Under the pieces are notes generated by a model that was not told where the DNA came from, searched no databases, and saw only the letters and a list, made by a program, of their open reading frames with translations. From positions 744,001 to 808,000 of the forward strand of contig NC_021487.1 of the NCBI RefSeq assembly GCF_000427095.1: DNA of 64,000 nucleotides, given 5' to 3'. The DNA is from Chthonomonas calidirosea T49 (GTDB lineage Bacteria > Armatimonadota > Chthonomonadetes > Chthonomonadales > Chthonomonadaceae). Each line of letters starts with the position of its first letter. The first letter of the stretch is position 1. Of this stretch, positions 44,817-53,223 are shown in pieces. The position numbers and the translations under genes are program-made.

Positions 44817-45107
44817 TCAAGATGCACTTTGAGCGATCTGCTGGACGTGCTTATGATAGTACTTCATGAGTCGAGACTTGCGCCGTGCCGCCTGATTGCG
44901 ATGGATAATACCGCGCTCAGCGGTTTTATCAATCACTTTATAGGCGAGCTGCAGAGCTTTAGCAATCTCCTCTTCTGCAGCGCCGCTATCTATGGCAAGG
45001 CGCGCCTTCTTAATAAATGTCTTCATCGCCGACTTGGCCGCCACATTTCTCAAATGATTCTTACGCGACTTGATGACATCCTTCTTAACCGATTTAATGT
45101 TGGGCAA
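44817..45107 (-). CDS. rpsT: 30S ribosomal protein S20
   Basis: A 96-aa basic protein of the S20 family: MPNIKSVKKDVIKSRKN at the start, KTFIKKARLAIDSG in the middle, GIIHRNQAARRKSRLMK near the end. The start codon is TTG (45105-45107), with a G-rich Shine-Dalgarno (AGGGGGG) about 7 nt upstream. E. coli rpsT also starts at UUG, where the weak start is part of autogenous control. The gene has its own promoter at 45161-45190 and stands directly after the 737-aa membrane gene. Confidence 0.97.
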   Translation of the reverse strand: MPNIKSVKKDVIKSRKNHLRNVAAKSAMKTFIKKARLAIDSGAAEEEIAKALQLAYKVIDKTAERGIIHRNQAARRKSRLMKYYHKHVQQIAQSAS

Positions 45108-45160
45108 AGATGTTCCCCCCTCACTGCATAGGTCGTGTGGTATCTAGGTTTGTTTTGGGA

Positions 45161-45190
45161 AGTATACCGCATCAAACTCACCTTGTGCAA
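45161..45190 (-). promoter_or_regulatory. Promoter of rpsT
   Basis: On the minus strand TTGCAC, 18-nt spacer, TATACT. The start site would be about 50 nt before the TTG start of rpsT, downstream of the stop of the 737-aa gene. Confidence 0.6.
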
Positions 45191-45201
45191 GTTGACCCCC
45201 C

Positions 45202-47415
45202 TCACGAAATCCCTTCAGATAACCTATCGGTTTGCTTGGCTCCTTCACATAACGCCAATCCCAGCCCTTGCTGTGCCAACAGCGCTGCAGCTGGAACCCC
45301 AGCATCGTTGAACAGCAGCGCGCACACGACCCCTCCATAGAATCCCAACCACATCGCCCGCTCAACGACTCCTAGGTTCGCGTTCTGCACACGATGGAAG
45401 TAACCTATGGCTATCAGACTGCCTAACAAAACAGCTGTCCAAGGACTATGGAACAGCAGAAACTCCTCCATTCTTAGCTTTCGCAAAACAACCACGATCA
45501 AACTTCCTCCTCCCTCCCCTTTCAAAGCACGTGCAAGATGGGATTCATTAGCTCCATGAAAATGGAGGTCTACGAACGCCACCCCCCCAAATAGGAGCAG
45601 CGCAAACGCACAAAGCCATGCAAACTCTTTCCAGCTAATCCTCTGTCGAATCGCAGCGAACAAGGCAAGACCAAAAGCTCCGACTCCAGTGGGTATCGCC
45701 CCAACCTTTGCCCCCCATTGCGGCCACACCGTAACAAACACGATCCCGAAGTAGATGATTACGGCCAATCGCCAATTTCCTTTTTCATTTATCAACCATG
45801 GCAGCAATAACAAGGCGGCCCCAAATAGAGCCCCCATATATTCATTACCAATGCCAAAGAATCGTGCCCCCTCCATGATCGAGTAGCTCATCCAAGCCTG
45901 GCGCATAAGATGAGAGCCGGTTAATAGATCGACAACGACGCATCCCACAAAAACGGCGGCCGCTGTTCTAAGCACGGCCACAGCATCGCGCTGAGTACGC
46001 GACATCCACTCTGCCGCGGCAGCAATAACCATCAGGCTGATTCCCAAAGCGATGCCAGCGATGAGCGCGTTGAAAGTAAACAACGCTGGAAGCACCAATA
46101 GAAGAGCCGGCAAGAGCCCTATTATCAGCCCAAAAACCGACGGCGAGAGCAGTCGCCGCCTCCAACAAACCACCCCACCTAAAATACAGAACAGTTGGAG
46201 AATGGGCAATCCCCCATAAAGATTTTGCAACTCGGCATGAGTTACAAGCTGCCTAAAATAGGCGCAAAAGCTCTGCAGTGAGACGCTTCCTTTCTCCTTA
46301 AACTTCCAGGCACGCCCTACAACACTCCGGGGTACGTTGGGCAGGTTAAGTTGCTGTGCAATTGTTGGCAAGAGGTCGCTATTTAGGCCAAGACCATCCC
46401 ACCGCGTAGAAGGGGCAAAGATCGTTCCTTTTTTTGGTATCCCCTTACCCATCAGCAGTACCGGTGCTAAACGCTCATCGGTCGTTACGTAGGTGCCTGG
46501 ACCTGGGGCGCAGCACCATAAAGTGACGTCAGGCTCTCCTCGAAGCCACTCAACTATACCCTGCATTAACTTAGTTAATCGCCCTAATGCCTCCTGACGA
46601 TAGAGGGCGGCCATAGCTGGCAGACAAGCTGTGGCTTCCTCCGTCGCTCGCTGTAGATCAAAGAAGCTAATGACGGTCAAGCGTGTCTTTATTGGAAGTT
46701 GATTGAAAGCACTTAACATCTTTTCAACGTCTGCCTCCGCACCTTCAGGTGCCAGCAGGTTCCCTTTTGCACAAAAGAGCCGAGGCCCTGCAAAGTCCAC
46801 ATGCCCTTCTGCATCCATGGCCACAAGCAAAGCTGCGTTCGCACGGAACCCGTTATCGGCATCCGCAATGGCTGCAGTGGCCCCGCCGCTACGATGCACA
46901 AGGGTGCCCAAAAGACCGATATCTACCGGATACTCTAGTCGCCTGTTGAGTGCATAGCATCGCCTTAGCAAGGCCACATTCAATGTGCTGCCCATTGTTC
47001 CTAGTGGCACAGGGGGATATACAGCCAAAAAGCTATCTGGTGGTGCCACCGCGCGGGTGCCCGCTCCAAGGCTCAGCAACAACGAAGTAAGACGATCGGT
47101 ACCCTCGGCAGTCAACAGGCTTCGTGGCACGTTGGATGCCGCACGACAAACCATCCAGCCCAATGCTCCCTGCGACGAAAACTCCTCTATAGACGAGCGA
47201 AGCGGCAGAGTTGTCAAATCAGCACAGGTTAGATCGGGGACAACAAGCAAAACCACACGCGGCGTGGCCCTACAACATTGATGAAGCGCCAACAACAGCC
47301 AAAACGCTAACCACACCACAACTCGTTTTCGTTCTATAGGCAATAGATAACTTATGGTATCTAGATACATGAATGCTTCTGAAAACTTCCTTCGCAGAGT
47401 TCCTTGCACATTCAT
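45202..47415 (-). CDS. Polytopic membrane protein with alkaline-phosphatase-like N-terminal domain
   Basis: A 737-aa protein. One N-terminal hydrophobic segment (about 30-50) precedes a soluble domain (about 52-400) beginning VVLLVVPDLTCADLTT and including YVTTDERLAPVLLMGKGI and DLLPTIAQQL, which recall the alkaline phosphatase/phosphoglyceromutase superfamily. Canonical metal-binding Asp/His motifs are incomplete, so catalysis is doubtful. The C-terminal half (about 400-720) holds about ten membrane segments with the marked stretch GARFFGIGNEYMGALFGA, found in similar uncharacterised proteins. Function unknown. AAGG lies 5 nt before the ATG. Confidence 0.7.
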   Translation of the reverse strand: MNVQGTLRRKFSEAFMYLDTISYLLPIERKRVVVWLAFWLLLALHQCCRATPRVVLLVVPDLTCADLTTLPLRSSIEEFSSQGALGWMVCRAASNVPRSLLTAEGTDRLTSLLLSLGAGTRAVAPPDSFLAVYPPVPLGTMGSTLNVALLRRCYALNRRLEYPVDIGLLGTLVHRSGGATAAIADADNGFRANAALLVAMDAEGHVDFAGPRLFCAKGNLLAPEGAEADVEKMLSAFNQLPIKTRLTVISFFDLQRATEEATACLPAMAALYRQEALGRLTKLMQGIVEWLRGEPDVTLWCCAPGPGTYVTTDERLAPVLLMGKGIPKKGTIFAPSTRWDGLGLNSDLLPTIAQQLNLPNVPRSVVGRAWKFKEKGSVSLQSFCAYFRQLVTHAELQNLYGGLPILQLFCILGGVVCWRRRLLSPSVFGLIIGLLPALLLVLPALFTFNALIAGIALGISLMVIAAAAEWMSRTQRDAVAVLRTAAAVFVGCVVVDLLTGSHLMRQAWMSYSIMEGARFFGIGNEYMGALFGAALLLLPWLINEKGNWRLAVIIYFGIVFVTVWPQWGAKVGAIPTGVGAFGLALFAAIRQRISWKEFAWLCAFALLLFGGVAFVDLHFHGANESHLARALKGEGGGSLIVVVLRKLRMEEFLLFHSPWTAVLLGSLIAIGYFHRVQNANLGVVERAMWLGFYGGVVCALLFNDAGVPAAALLAQQGLGLALCEGAKQTDRLSEGIS

Positions 47416-47543
47416 TCTAGCCTTATAAGCGGGTTTTGTGTCTTAACCGCTATCTTCTTTTTCAGGAGCGCCCTCGAAGGCAGGAATTCTTGTGCTCTAA
47501 ATGGAATTGGTAGGCAGATGACGCCGCAAATATGAGGAGTAAA

Positions 47544-48524
47544 ATGCGCCTTGTGCTGGGTGTTGATGGAGGACAAACGCGAACTCTAGCGGTTATTGCC
47601 GACGAAGTAGGCAATCTGCTAGGTTTCGGTATCGGCGGCCCTGCCAACCACATTCATGAGCCGGGAGGCATCGAGCGCGTGCAACGCTCCCTTATCGATG
47701 CCATTCATGGCGCCTTTCACAACGCCGGACTGCCCTATAGCCGATGCGCTGCCGCCTGTTTAGGCATGACGGGTAGCTCTGCGGCCATGGAGGCCATCTG
47801 TACTCCTCTGGTGCCTGCAGAACAGATTCTCTTCGGCCACGACACACGCATCGCGTTTTATTCCGTTACGTTTGGTAGCCCTGGGGTTGTCGTCATCGGA
47901 GGTACCGGCTCGGTTGCCTACGGCGTCAACTCGCGCGGCGATCAAGCGCTCGTTGGCGGTTGGGGCTATCTCATGGGCGATGAAGGCAGCGGCTACTGGA
48001 TCGCCTTAAAGGCGCTTAATGCCTGCTGCCGTGCTGCCGATGGCATCCTCCCCCCCACACTCCTACAACCGCTTATTCTAAGTCGCCTTGAGCTGGAGAA
48101 TTTAAAGCAGCTTCACACGCTGCTTTACTCTGGAAAGCTCTCGCGTCCCGATATCGCCGCTCTTTCCGAAGTCGTGGGGGCGGCTGCGGCGCAAGGGGAT
48201 GCAGTCGCACAAAAGATCTTACATGAGGCCGGTCGAGAGCTTGCTCTACTTGCCGCTACTGCTATCCGCCGATTGGGAATGGAGAAACAGGAGGTCTTGG
48301 TTGGCACCGTCGGCGGTGTTTTTCGTGCGGGTCGTTCCATCCTTCGTCCCTTCCGAACCGCCATTAAGCGAACCGCTCCTTATGCCTGTGTAACGTCGGC
48401 CCATCTACCGGCGGCGGTAGGGGCCGTCCTCATCGCGCTAGAGGCAATTGGCGTTCCCCCTACCGAATCGCTCGTTCATCGCCTTAAGCAGAGTCTAAAA
48501 AAGAGAAACCTCTTGAAGTCTTGA
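47544..48524 (+). CDS. BadF/BadG-type ATPase, N-acetylglucosamine kinase-like
   Basis: A 326-aa sugar-kinase-fold (ASKHA) protein. Signatures are LGVDGGQTRTLAVI (phosphate 1), the central VVVIGGTGSVAYGV and GGWGYLMGDEGSGYWIA, and an adenosine region GTVGGVFRAG. The GDEGSG motif is typical of N-acetylglucosamine kinases of the BadF/BadG family. I choose the ATG at 47544 because GAGGAG stands just upstream; another in-frame ATG lies four codons earlier. It probably phosphorylates an amino sugar such as GlcNAc from cell-wall turnover. It precedes the Hsp70-like gene by 80 nt. Confidence 0.85.
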   Translation: MRLVLGVDGGQTRTLAVIADEVGNLLGFGIGGPANHIHEPGGIERVQRSLIDAIHGAFHNAGLPYSRCAAACLGMTGSSAAMEAICTPLVPAEQILFGHDTRIAFYSVTFGSPGVVVIGGTGSVAYGVNSRGDQALVGGWGYLMGDEGSGYWIALKALNACCRAADGILPPTLLQPLILSRLELENLKQLHTLLYSGKLSRPDIAALSEVVGAAAAQGDAVAQKILHEAGRELALLAATAIRRLGMEKQEVLVGTVGGVFRAGRSILRPFRTAIKRTAPYACVTSAHLPAAVGAVLIALEAIGVPPTESLVHRLKQSLKKRNLLKS

Positions 48525-48604
48525 GCCGTTTTGTGCGTAAATAAAAATAAGCGGCAATAATATAAAAAGACGCGCGTGTTGGTGCGAGCGCGCATGAAGG
48601 TGGT

Positions 48605-50238
48605 ATGGAAACACATTGGGCTATTGATTTAGGAACAACCAATACACTTATCGCGAAGTGGGTTGGAACCCACGCGGTTACTATCGCCCTAGAGGACCTC
48701 GTGGATTATGAGCCGGCCGGCAAACGCCTCTTATCCCCTCGGTCATCTTCTTCCAAGATACCCAGCGGGCCATCATTGGAAAGCCGGCTCTCGCCTCTCG
48801 TGAAATTCTGCACGGTCTCGACCTCCAAGGGATAGGCCCACTCGCACGTTCGTTCAAGAGAACCTTAGCCCGTGCAAGCCAACAAGCCGTCGCACAGGTG
48901 GGCACCGAGACTATTTCGGCTCGCCAATGCGCCACCATCTTTTTACGTGAGCTGTTGGCCGCCACCGCAGAATACGAACGCCAAAAATCGGACCCACATC
49001 GCACGCGACTACAGCGTTTCATTAGCCTCTTACGATGGTGGCGTAAAGAGGGACAGGTCACCGATCTCACCATGACGGTACCTGTGGAGAGCTACGAACC
49101 CTATCGGGCTGAACTCTACCAGATCGCCCGTAAGCTGGGTGTCAGCCGTTTCCGTACCCTTGATGAGCCGGTGGCCGCCGCCCTCGGTTATGGCATTGAC
49201 CTCAGCGATGAAAAGCATCTGCTTGTTGTGGATTTCGGTGGAGGCACGCTCGACCTCGCCGTCGTTCGAACGCATCCCACCCACCCCTCCGGTCGTGATG
49301 CCTCTCAACATCGTGCGACCCTCCTTGCCGGTCGCGGCGCCGAACTCGGCGGAGAAACCGTAGACCAATGGCTTGCTGACTTCGCCTGCCAAAAGCTACG
49401 TGCCCATCAAATGGCTCTGCGCCCCGTGCTTCTTGCGCAAGCCGAAGCCGTTAAGAAAGACCTCAGCAACAAGGCCTCCATCGCCGATAGCAGCTTTTTC
49501 CTCCTACAAGGTGCCGGACGCATCGAAATTACACGCCAAGAGTTTATCGATCTGCTTGAAGAACGCGGCCTCTATCGCACCCTCGAAGTGTTAACCGATG
49601 CGGTGCTAGATGACTGTCGTCATGAACTTGATGAGGCCGACCTAGATGCCGTTCTCCTTGTTGGTGGCTCGACTCTTCTCCCCGGCGTCCGCGATCTCTT
49701 CGAAAAGCTTTTCGGGCCCCAGCGCGTCCACTACTGGGAGCCGTTTGAGGCCGTGGTAAAAGGAGCCGCCATTTTCGGCGCTGGATATAGCGTAGATCAA
49801 ATCATCCACCACGACTACGCTATTCGCGTCTACAACGATGCGGAACAGAAAGCCGAATATGAGCGTCTTATTCGACGAGGTACAAGCTATCCCACTCCGG
49901 TGCCTTTTGAAACACGCTATTACGCCGTGACCGAAGGCCAACAACTGTTCCGCCTACCCGTCTGCGAGGTCGGTTACGCAGGACGCATGAACCTGCCATG
50001 GAAGCGCCGTAGCAACGGCAACGAATACTGGATACCTACAGAGGCTGAGGAAGCCGAGTGCGTTATCACCCTCAACGAGGGCGACACTCTGCGCCTCATA
50101 CCGCCAGGACAAGGACCGCAGGCCCGCCTGCGGATCGACTTCTCAATTGATAGCAATCGCTATCTCTGTGCGACGATTCACGATCTGTTGAAACAGCGCG
50201 ACCTGCGCACCGATGAACGAGTTGTAAAGCTGCGCTGA
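48605..50238 (+). CDS. Hsp70-like protein, reading frame broken by a -1 frameshift
   Basis: The gene begins METHWAIDLGTTNTLIAKW (phosphate-1 motif) at 48605. Near 48711-48727 the homologous protein moves to the -1 frame (GRQTPLIPSVIFF) and then runs open to 50238. The shifted part has DEPVAAALGYG (connect), LLVVDFGGGTLDLAV (phosphate 2) and LLVGGSTLLPGVRDLF (adenosine), then a beta-rich C-terminal part (ITLNEGDTLRLIPPG) that replaces most of the DnaK substrate domain; a helical lid is not seen. Joined, it would be about 545 aa. No slippery heptamer is present, so either a sequencing error in CCGGCCGG or a real mutation is likely. GAAGGTGGT precedes the ATG. Confidence 0.8.
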
Positions 50239-50281
50239 GATCGCCAAAAAATAAAACTAAGGAATATGAAGGAGATGGCCG

Positions 50282-52084
50282 ATGCCCACTCAAAGAGAGG
50301 CAGGCCTGCGTGCACTGAAACAAGGGGATTTTGAAAGGGCGCGTGTGCTATTGGAAAGCGCCTGCTGGCAGTACCCCGAAGACTTCAAAGCACACTACCT
50401 ACTAGGTGCCGTTTACTATAGCTGTCGGCGCTACGACCAGGCGGTCTCGGCTCTGCAGAGAGCCGTGTTTCTAAAACCACATTCACCACAAGCTCACTAT
50501 AACCTCGGCATTGCCCTCGAACGTATCGGCAAATGGGACGATGCCGCCAATGAAGTGCGTAAGGCACTTGAGCTCGATCCTCGCTATGAAGTCGCTTCAG
50601 GCACTCTACGCAAATGGGCACGCGCCGGTAAAATCTCTCTAACCCCAGAAGAAGAGGACAGACTGTTAGCCGGCCTGCCGCGCAATTGGCTCACCTCGCA
50701 CAATGCTGACGCCGCGCCATCCCAGGTGGAGACGTCTTCCCAAGAGGTACAGAGTTCCACAGAATCCGAAGCCCTAAATGCCAGCCCATTCTCCTCCTCC
50801 GCTATGCTGCCGCCCTTCATGGACACCAAACCTTCGCCCCAAGAAAGTGTTAGCCCGCCTATTAGCCAACCGGTAGCTGCCCAGGATAACTCCCTCGATG
50901 TGTCATCTGCAAACCAACCCAGCCCTCCAGATGCCCTACCTATAGTTACCGAATCAGCTCCACAGCAGCATGAGATACAGACACAGACCTCCTCAGAAGA
51001 AGGCAACAACGATCCCCCACAAACGGATGTCCCAACTCTACAGCCTAGCCTGTTAGCACCACCACCCATCGAATGGTCGCAGCCGGACGAGGTGCCGTTG
51101 CTGTCCGATCCGCTCGACCCTGTCCTCCTGCAAGAGGCCCTAGAGACCGCCAACGAAGCCGCACCGCCACCCTCACCTGTTGCTCCCCCACCGATTCTCT
51201 CAGAAGTGGCTTCACCTCCTGCAGCGACTCTGGAAGAGCCTACCGACAATCTAGAGCTGACAGAGCCACTGGCCTCATCGGTATCCGGCGAGGTATTGAT
51301 CCCGCCGGAAATAAAAGAACCCACTGATGTCAACGTTCTTGAACTGCTGGCCCCACCAGAGATATTTGAGGTACCTACGCCCGAATCACTCCCAACGCCT
51401 TCCGTGCCACCTCCTGTTATCGAGGAAGACGACAACGAGAAACAAAACCTCGCAATGACCTCTATACCGGAAGATTCCCTTAGCGCAGCTGACAACAGCT
51501 CGATAGCAACCGAGTCGGGGACACATGTGACAGGTTTCACAGGCACCACAGTGCGCGAAACAGAGACAACGTCTTCGCACCCTACATCTCTGCCAATTGA
51601 GCCAGTATCTGCATCGCTAGAGCCTCCGATGCTCGAGACACCTCTTGAACACGCTACCCACGAGTCCGCCGAAGAGAGCGCCTCCTCTCCTCCCCACAAG
51701 CCATCTCTATCCACAAATGCCCCAGAAGAGACTGCAAGTGCAGCCGATCAAAATCGAGTTCAGTCCAAGTCACGCTCAGCAAAAGCAAGGGCCTCCGACG
51801 AACCCGACACAGAGGATTACATCTATTTTGTGCCCGTACCCTGCCAAGAGGCCACCGAAGCGTTGCAAATTGCCATCGCTAGCCTTGTTCTCTTTGTAGT
51901 CGGTATTGTCCTAGGCCCTATTGCTATTCGCAAAGCCATCGAGGCCAAACGATGGATCGCCGCTAGTCCCTACTTCACAGGCGCCACCCAAGCCAACATC
52001 GCCCTTGTATTAGGCGTTCTCAGCACCGTTATTTCCCTGATCTTTTGCATTCACTACGTTCCTACCCTTTTCGCCACCCATTAG
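50282..52084 (+). CDS. TPR protein with long Pro/Ser/Glu-rich linker and C-terminal membrane helices
   Basis: A 600-aa protein in three parts. Residues about 1-110 carry three TPR repeats (AHYLLGAVYYSCRRYDQAV, AHYNLGIALERIGKWDDAA). Residues about 130-500 are low complexity, rich in Pro, Ser, Glu and Thr, with no globular pattern. The end (about 525-600) has two transmembrane segments in a DUF4190-like layout (LVLFVVGIVLGPIAIRKA, NIALVLGVLSTVISLIF). TPR domains often bind chaperone tails, and an Hsp70-like gene ends 43 nt upstream, so this may be its membrane-anchored partner. AGGAG lies 7 nt before the ATG. Confidence 0.75.
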   Translation: MPTQREAGLRALKQGDFERARVLLESACWQYPEDFKAHYLLGAVYYSCRRYDQAVSALQRAVFLKPHSPQAHYNLGIALERIGKWDDAANEVRKALELDPRYEVASGTLRKWARAGKISLTPEEEDRLLAGLPRNWLTSHNADAAPSQVETSSQEVQSSTESEALNASPFSSSAMLPPFMDTKPSPQESVSPPISQPVAAQDNSLDVSSANQPSPPDALPIVTESAPQQHEIQTQTSSEEGNNDPPQTDVPTLQPSLLAPPPIEWSQPDEVPLLSDPLDPVLLQEALETANEAAPPPSPVAPPPILSEVASPPAATLEEPTDNLELTEPLASSVSGEVLIPPEIKEPTDVNVLELLAPPEIFEVPTPESLPTPSVPPPVIEEDDNEKQNLAMTSIPEDSLSAADNSSIATESGTHVTGFTGTTVRETETTSSHPTSLPIEPVSASLEPPMLETPLEHATHESAEESASSPPHKPSLSTNAPEETASAADQNRVQSKSRSAKARASDEPDTEDYIYFVPVPCQEATEALQIAIASLVLFVVGIVLGPIAIRKAIEAKRWIAASPYFTGATQANIALVLGVLSTVISLIFCIHYVPTLFATH

Positions 52085-52101
52085 AGAGGAACATATCGTT
52101 C

Positions 52102-53052
52102 ATGCGCGTACTTGTCACAGGCGCTACCGGTTTTTTAGGTAAAGCCCTCTGTACACAACTACAGAAGCAGGGACACACCCTATCGATTGTAACACGCTAC
52201 CCTGAGCGTGTCCACTCTGTGTTCGGAGCAAACGTCGAAAGCATCTGTTGGAACCATCAAAGCTCCCTTCTCAAAGCCTTAGAAGAGGCTCAGGCCGTGA
52301 TCAATTTAGCAGGCGCCTCCATCGCCGGTAAGCGCTGGAACGCAGCCTATAAAGAGGAGCTTGTGCGCTCTCGTGTGGAGACCACCCATACCCTTGTAGA
52401 TAGCATGCATCGCTGTAAGCAACCTCCCTCTATCCTCCTCTCCGCCTCGGCGGTAGGTTACTATGGGGACTGCAACGATAAGATGATCACAGAGGAGCGG
52501 CCAGCCGGCTCCGATTTTTTGGCAGAGCTCTGCCTCCAGTGGGAGGCCGAGGCCAACCGCGCTCGCCAGTGTGGAGCACGCGTGGCGACGATGCGACTAG
52601 CCACGGTGCTCGGACCGGGCGGCGCCTTAGCGAAGATGCTAAGGCCTTTCCCCTCTCTCCCTATCAACCCATGGAAACTCGGTTTAGGAGGCCCGTTTGG
52701 CTCGGGAAAACAGTGGATGCCCTGGATCCATATCGAAGATGCCGTAGGCCTCTTCCTATGGGCTCTTCAGGAAGCCTCGCTCGACGGTCCATGTAACGCG
52801 GTAGCCCCCGAGACGATTAGTAATTTAGAGTTTGCTCGTGCCCTCGCAAGTCTCTACGGCAAACAAGCCTCTTTCCCTATTCCTGCCTTTCTCCTTAGGC
52901 TTCTACTTGGAGAGTTTGCCGAATCGCTCCTCGCCAGCCAGCGCGTTGTGCCCGCCGTTGCAAAACGTCTCGGCTATACCTATCGCTATCCGGAGCTACT
53001 GCCGGCTCTCAAAGAGAGCGTCACAGTATTAGAGAGAGTGTTTAAGCAGTGA
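52102..53052 (+). CDS. TIGR01777-family NAD(P)-dependent epimerase
   Basis: A 316-aa extended short-chain dehydrogenase. The start at 52102 gives MRVLVTGATGFLGKAL, the correct nucleotide-binding N-terminus. Signatures of the TIGR01777 (YfcH/SulA-like) group are INLAGASIAGKRW, SASAVGYYGD and RLATVLGPGGAL, then WMPWIHIEDAVGLFLWAL and the C-terminal AVAPETISNLEFARAL. The physiological substrate of this group is unknown. It follows the TPR gene by 17 nt and may be the last gene of that transcript. Confidence 0.92.
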   Translation: MRVLVTGATGFLGKALCTQLQKQGHTLSIVTRYPERVHSVFGANVESICWNHQSSLLKALEEAQAVINLAGASIAGKRWNAAYKEELVRSRVETTHTLVDSMHRCKQPPSILLSASAVGYYGDCNDKMITEERPAGSDFLAELCLQWEAEANRARQCGARVATMRLATVLGPGGALAKMLRPFPSLPINPWKLGLGGPFGSGKQWMPWIHIEDAVGLFLWALQEASLDGPCNAVAPETISNLEFARALASLYGKQASFPIPAFLLRLLLGEFAESLLASQRVVPAVAKRLGYTYRYPELLPALKESVTVLERVFKQ

Positions 53053-53158
53053 ACTGGTTTACCTATTCCGACTATTGCCCCTAAAGCCTCCCTTGGCAAG
53101 CAGGACAATGTCTTGTATGTACCCGTAAAACCAAGCATGTTTAAATTTCCACTTTCGG

Positions 53159-53187
53159 TTGCAAACGCACAATTTCAGGCGTATACT
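53159..53187 (+). promoter_or_regulatory. Promoter of the GH116-like gene
   Basis: TTGCAA, 17-nt spacer, TATACT. The start site would be near 53194, 30 nt before the ATG at 53224. This supports that start over in-frame starts further upstream. Confidence 0.7.
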
Positions 53188-53223
53188 AATCTCGATCCGA
53201 CAGGAAAAAGAGAGATAATACGC

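Noticed and set aside
48711..48727. Programmed -1 frameshift site in the Hsp70-like gene
   Set aside because: No X-XXY-YYZ heptamer is present; kept only as a frameshift observation.
50584..51714. Minus-strand open frame of 376 codons opposite the TPR gene
   Set aside because: It is Ser/Gly-rich because the opposite strand encodes Pro/Ser/Glu-rich sequence. No ribosome site or fold is visible.
53113..53223. Upstream start for the GH116-like gene
   Set aside because: It lies before the predicted promoter (53159-53187), and the signal peptide begins only at 53224.
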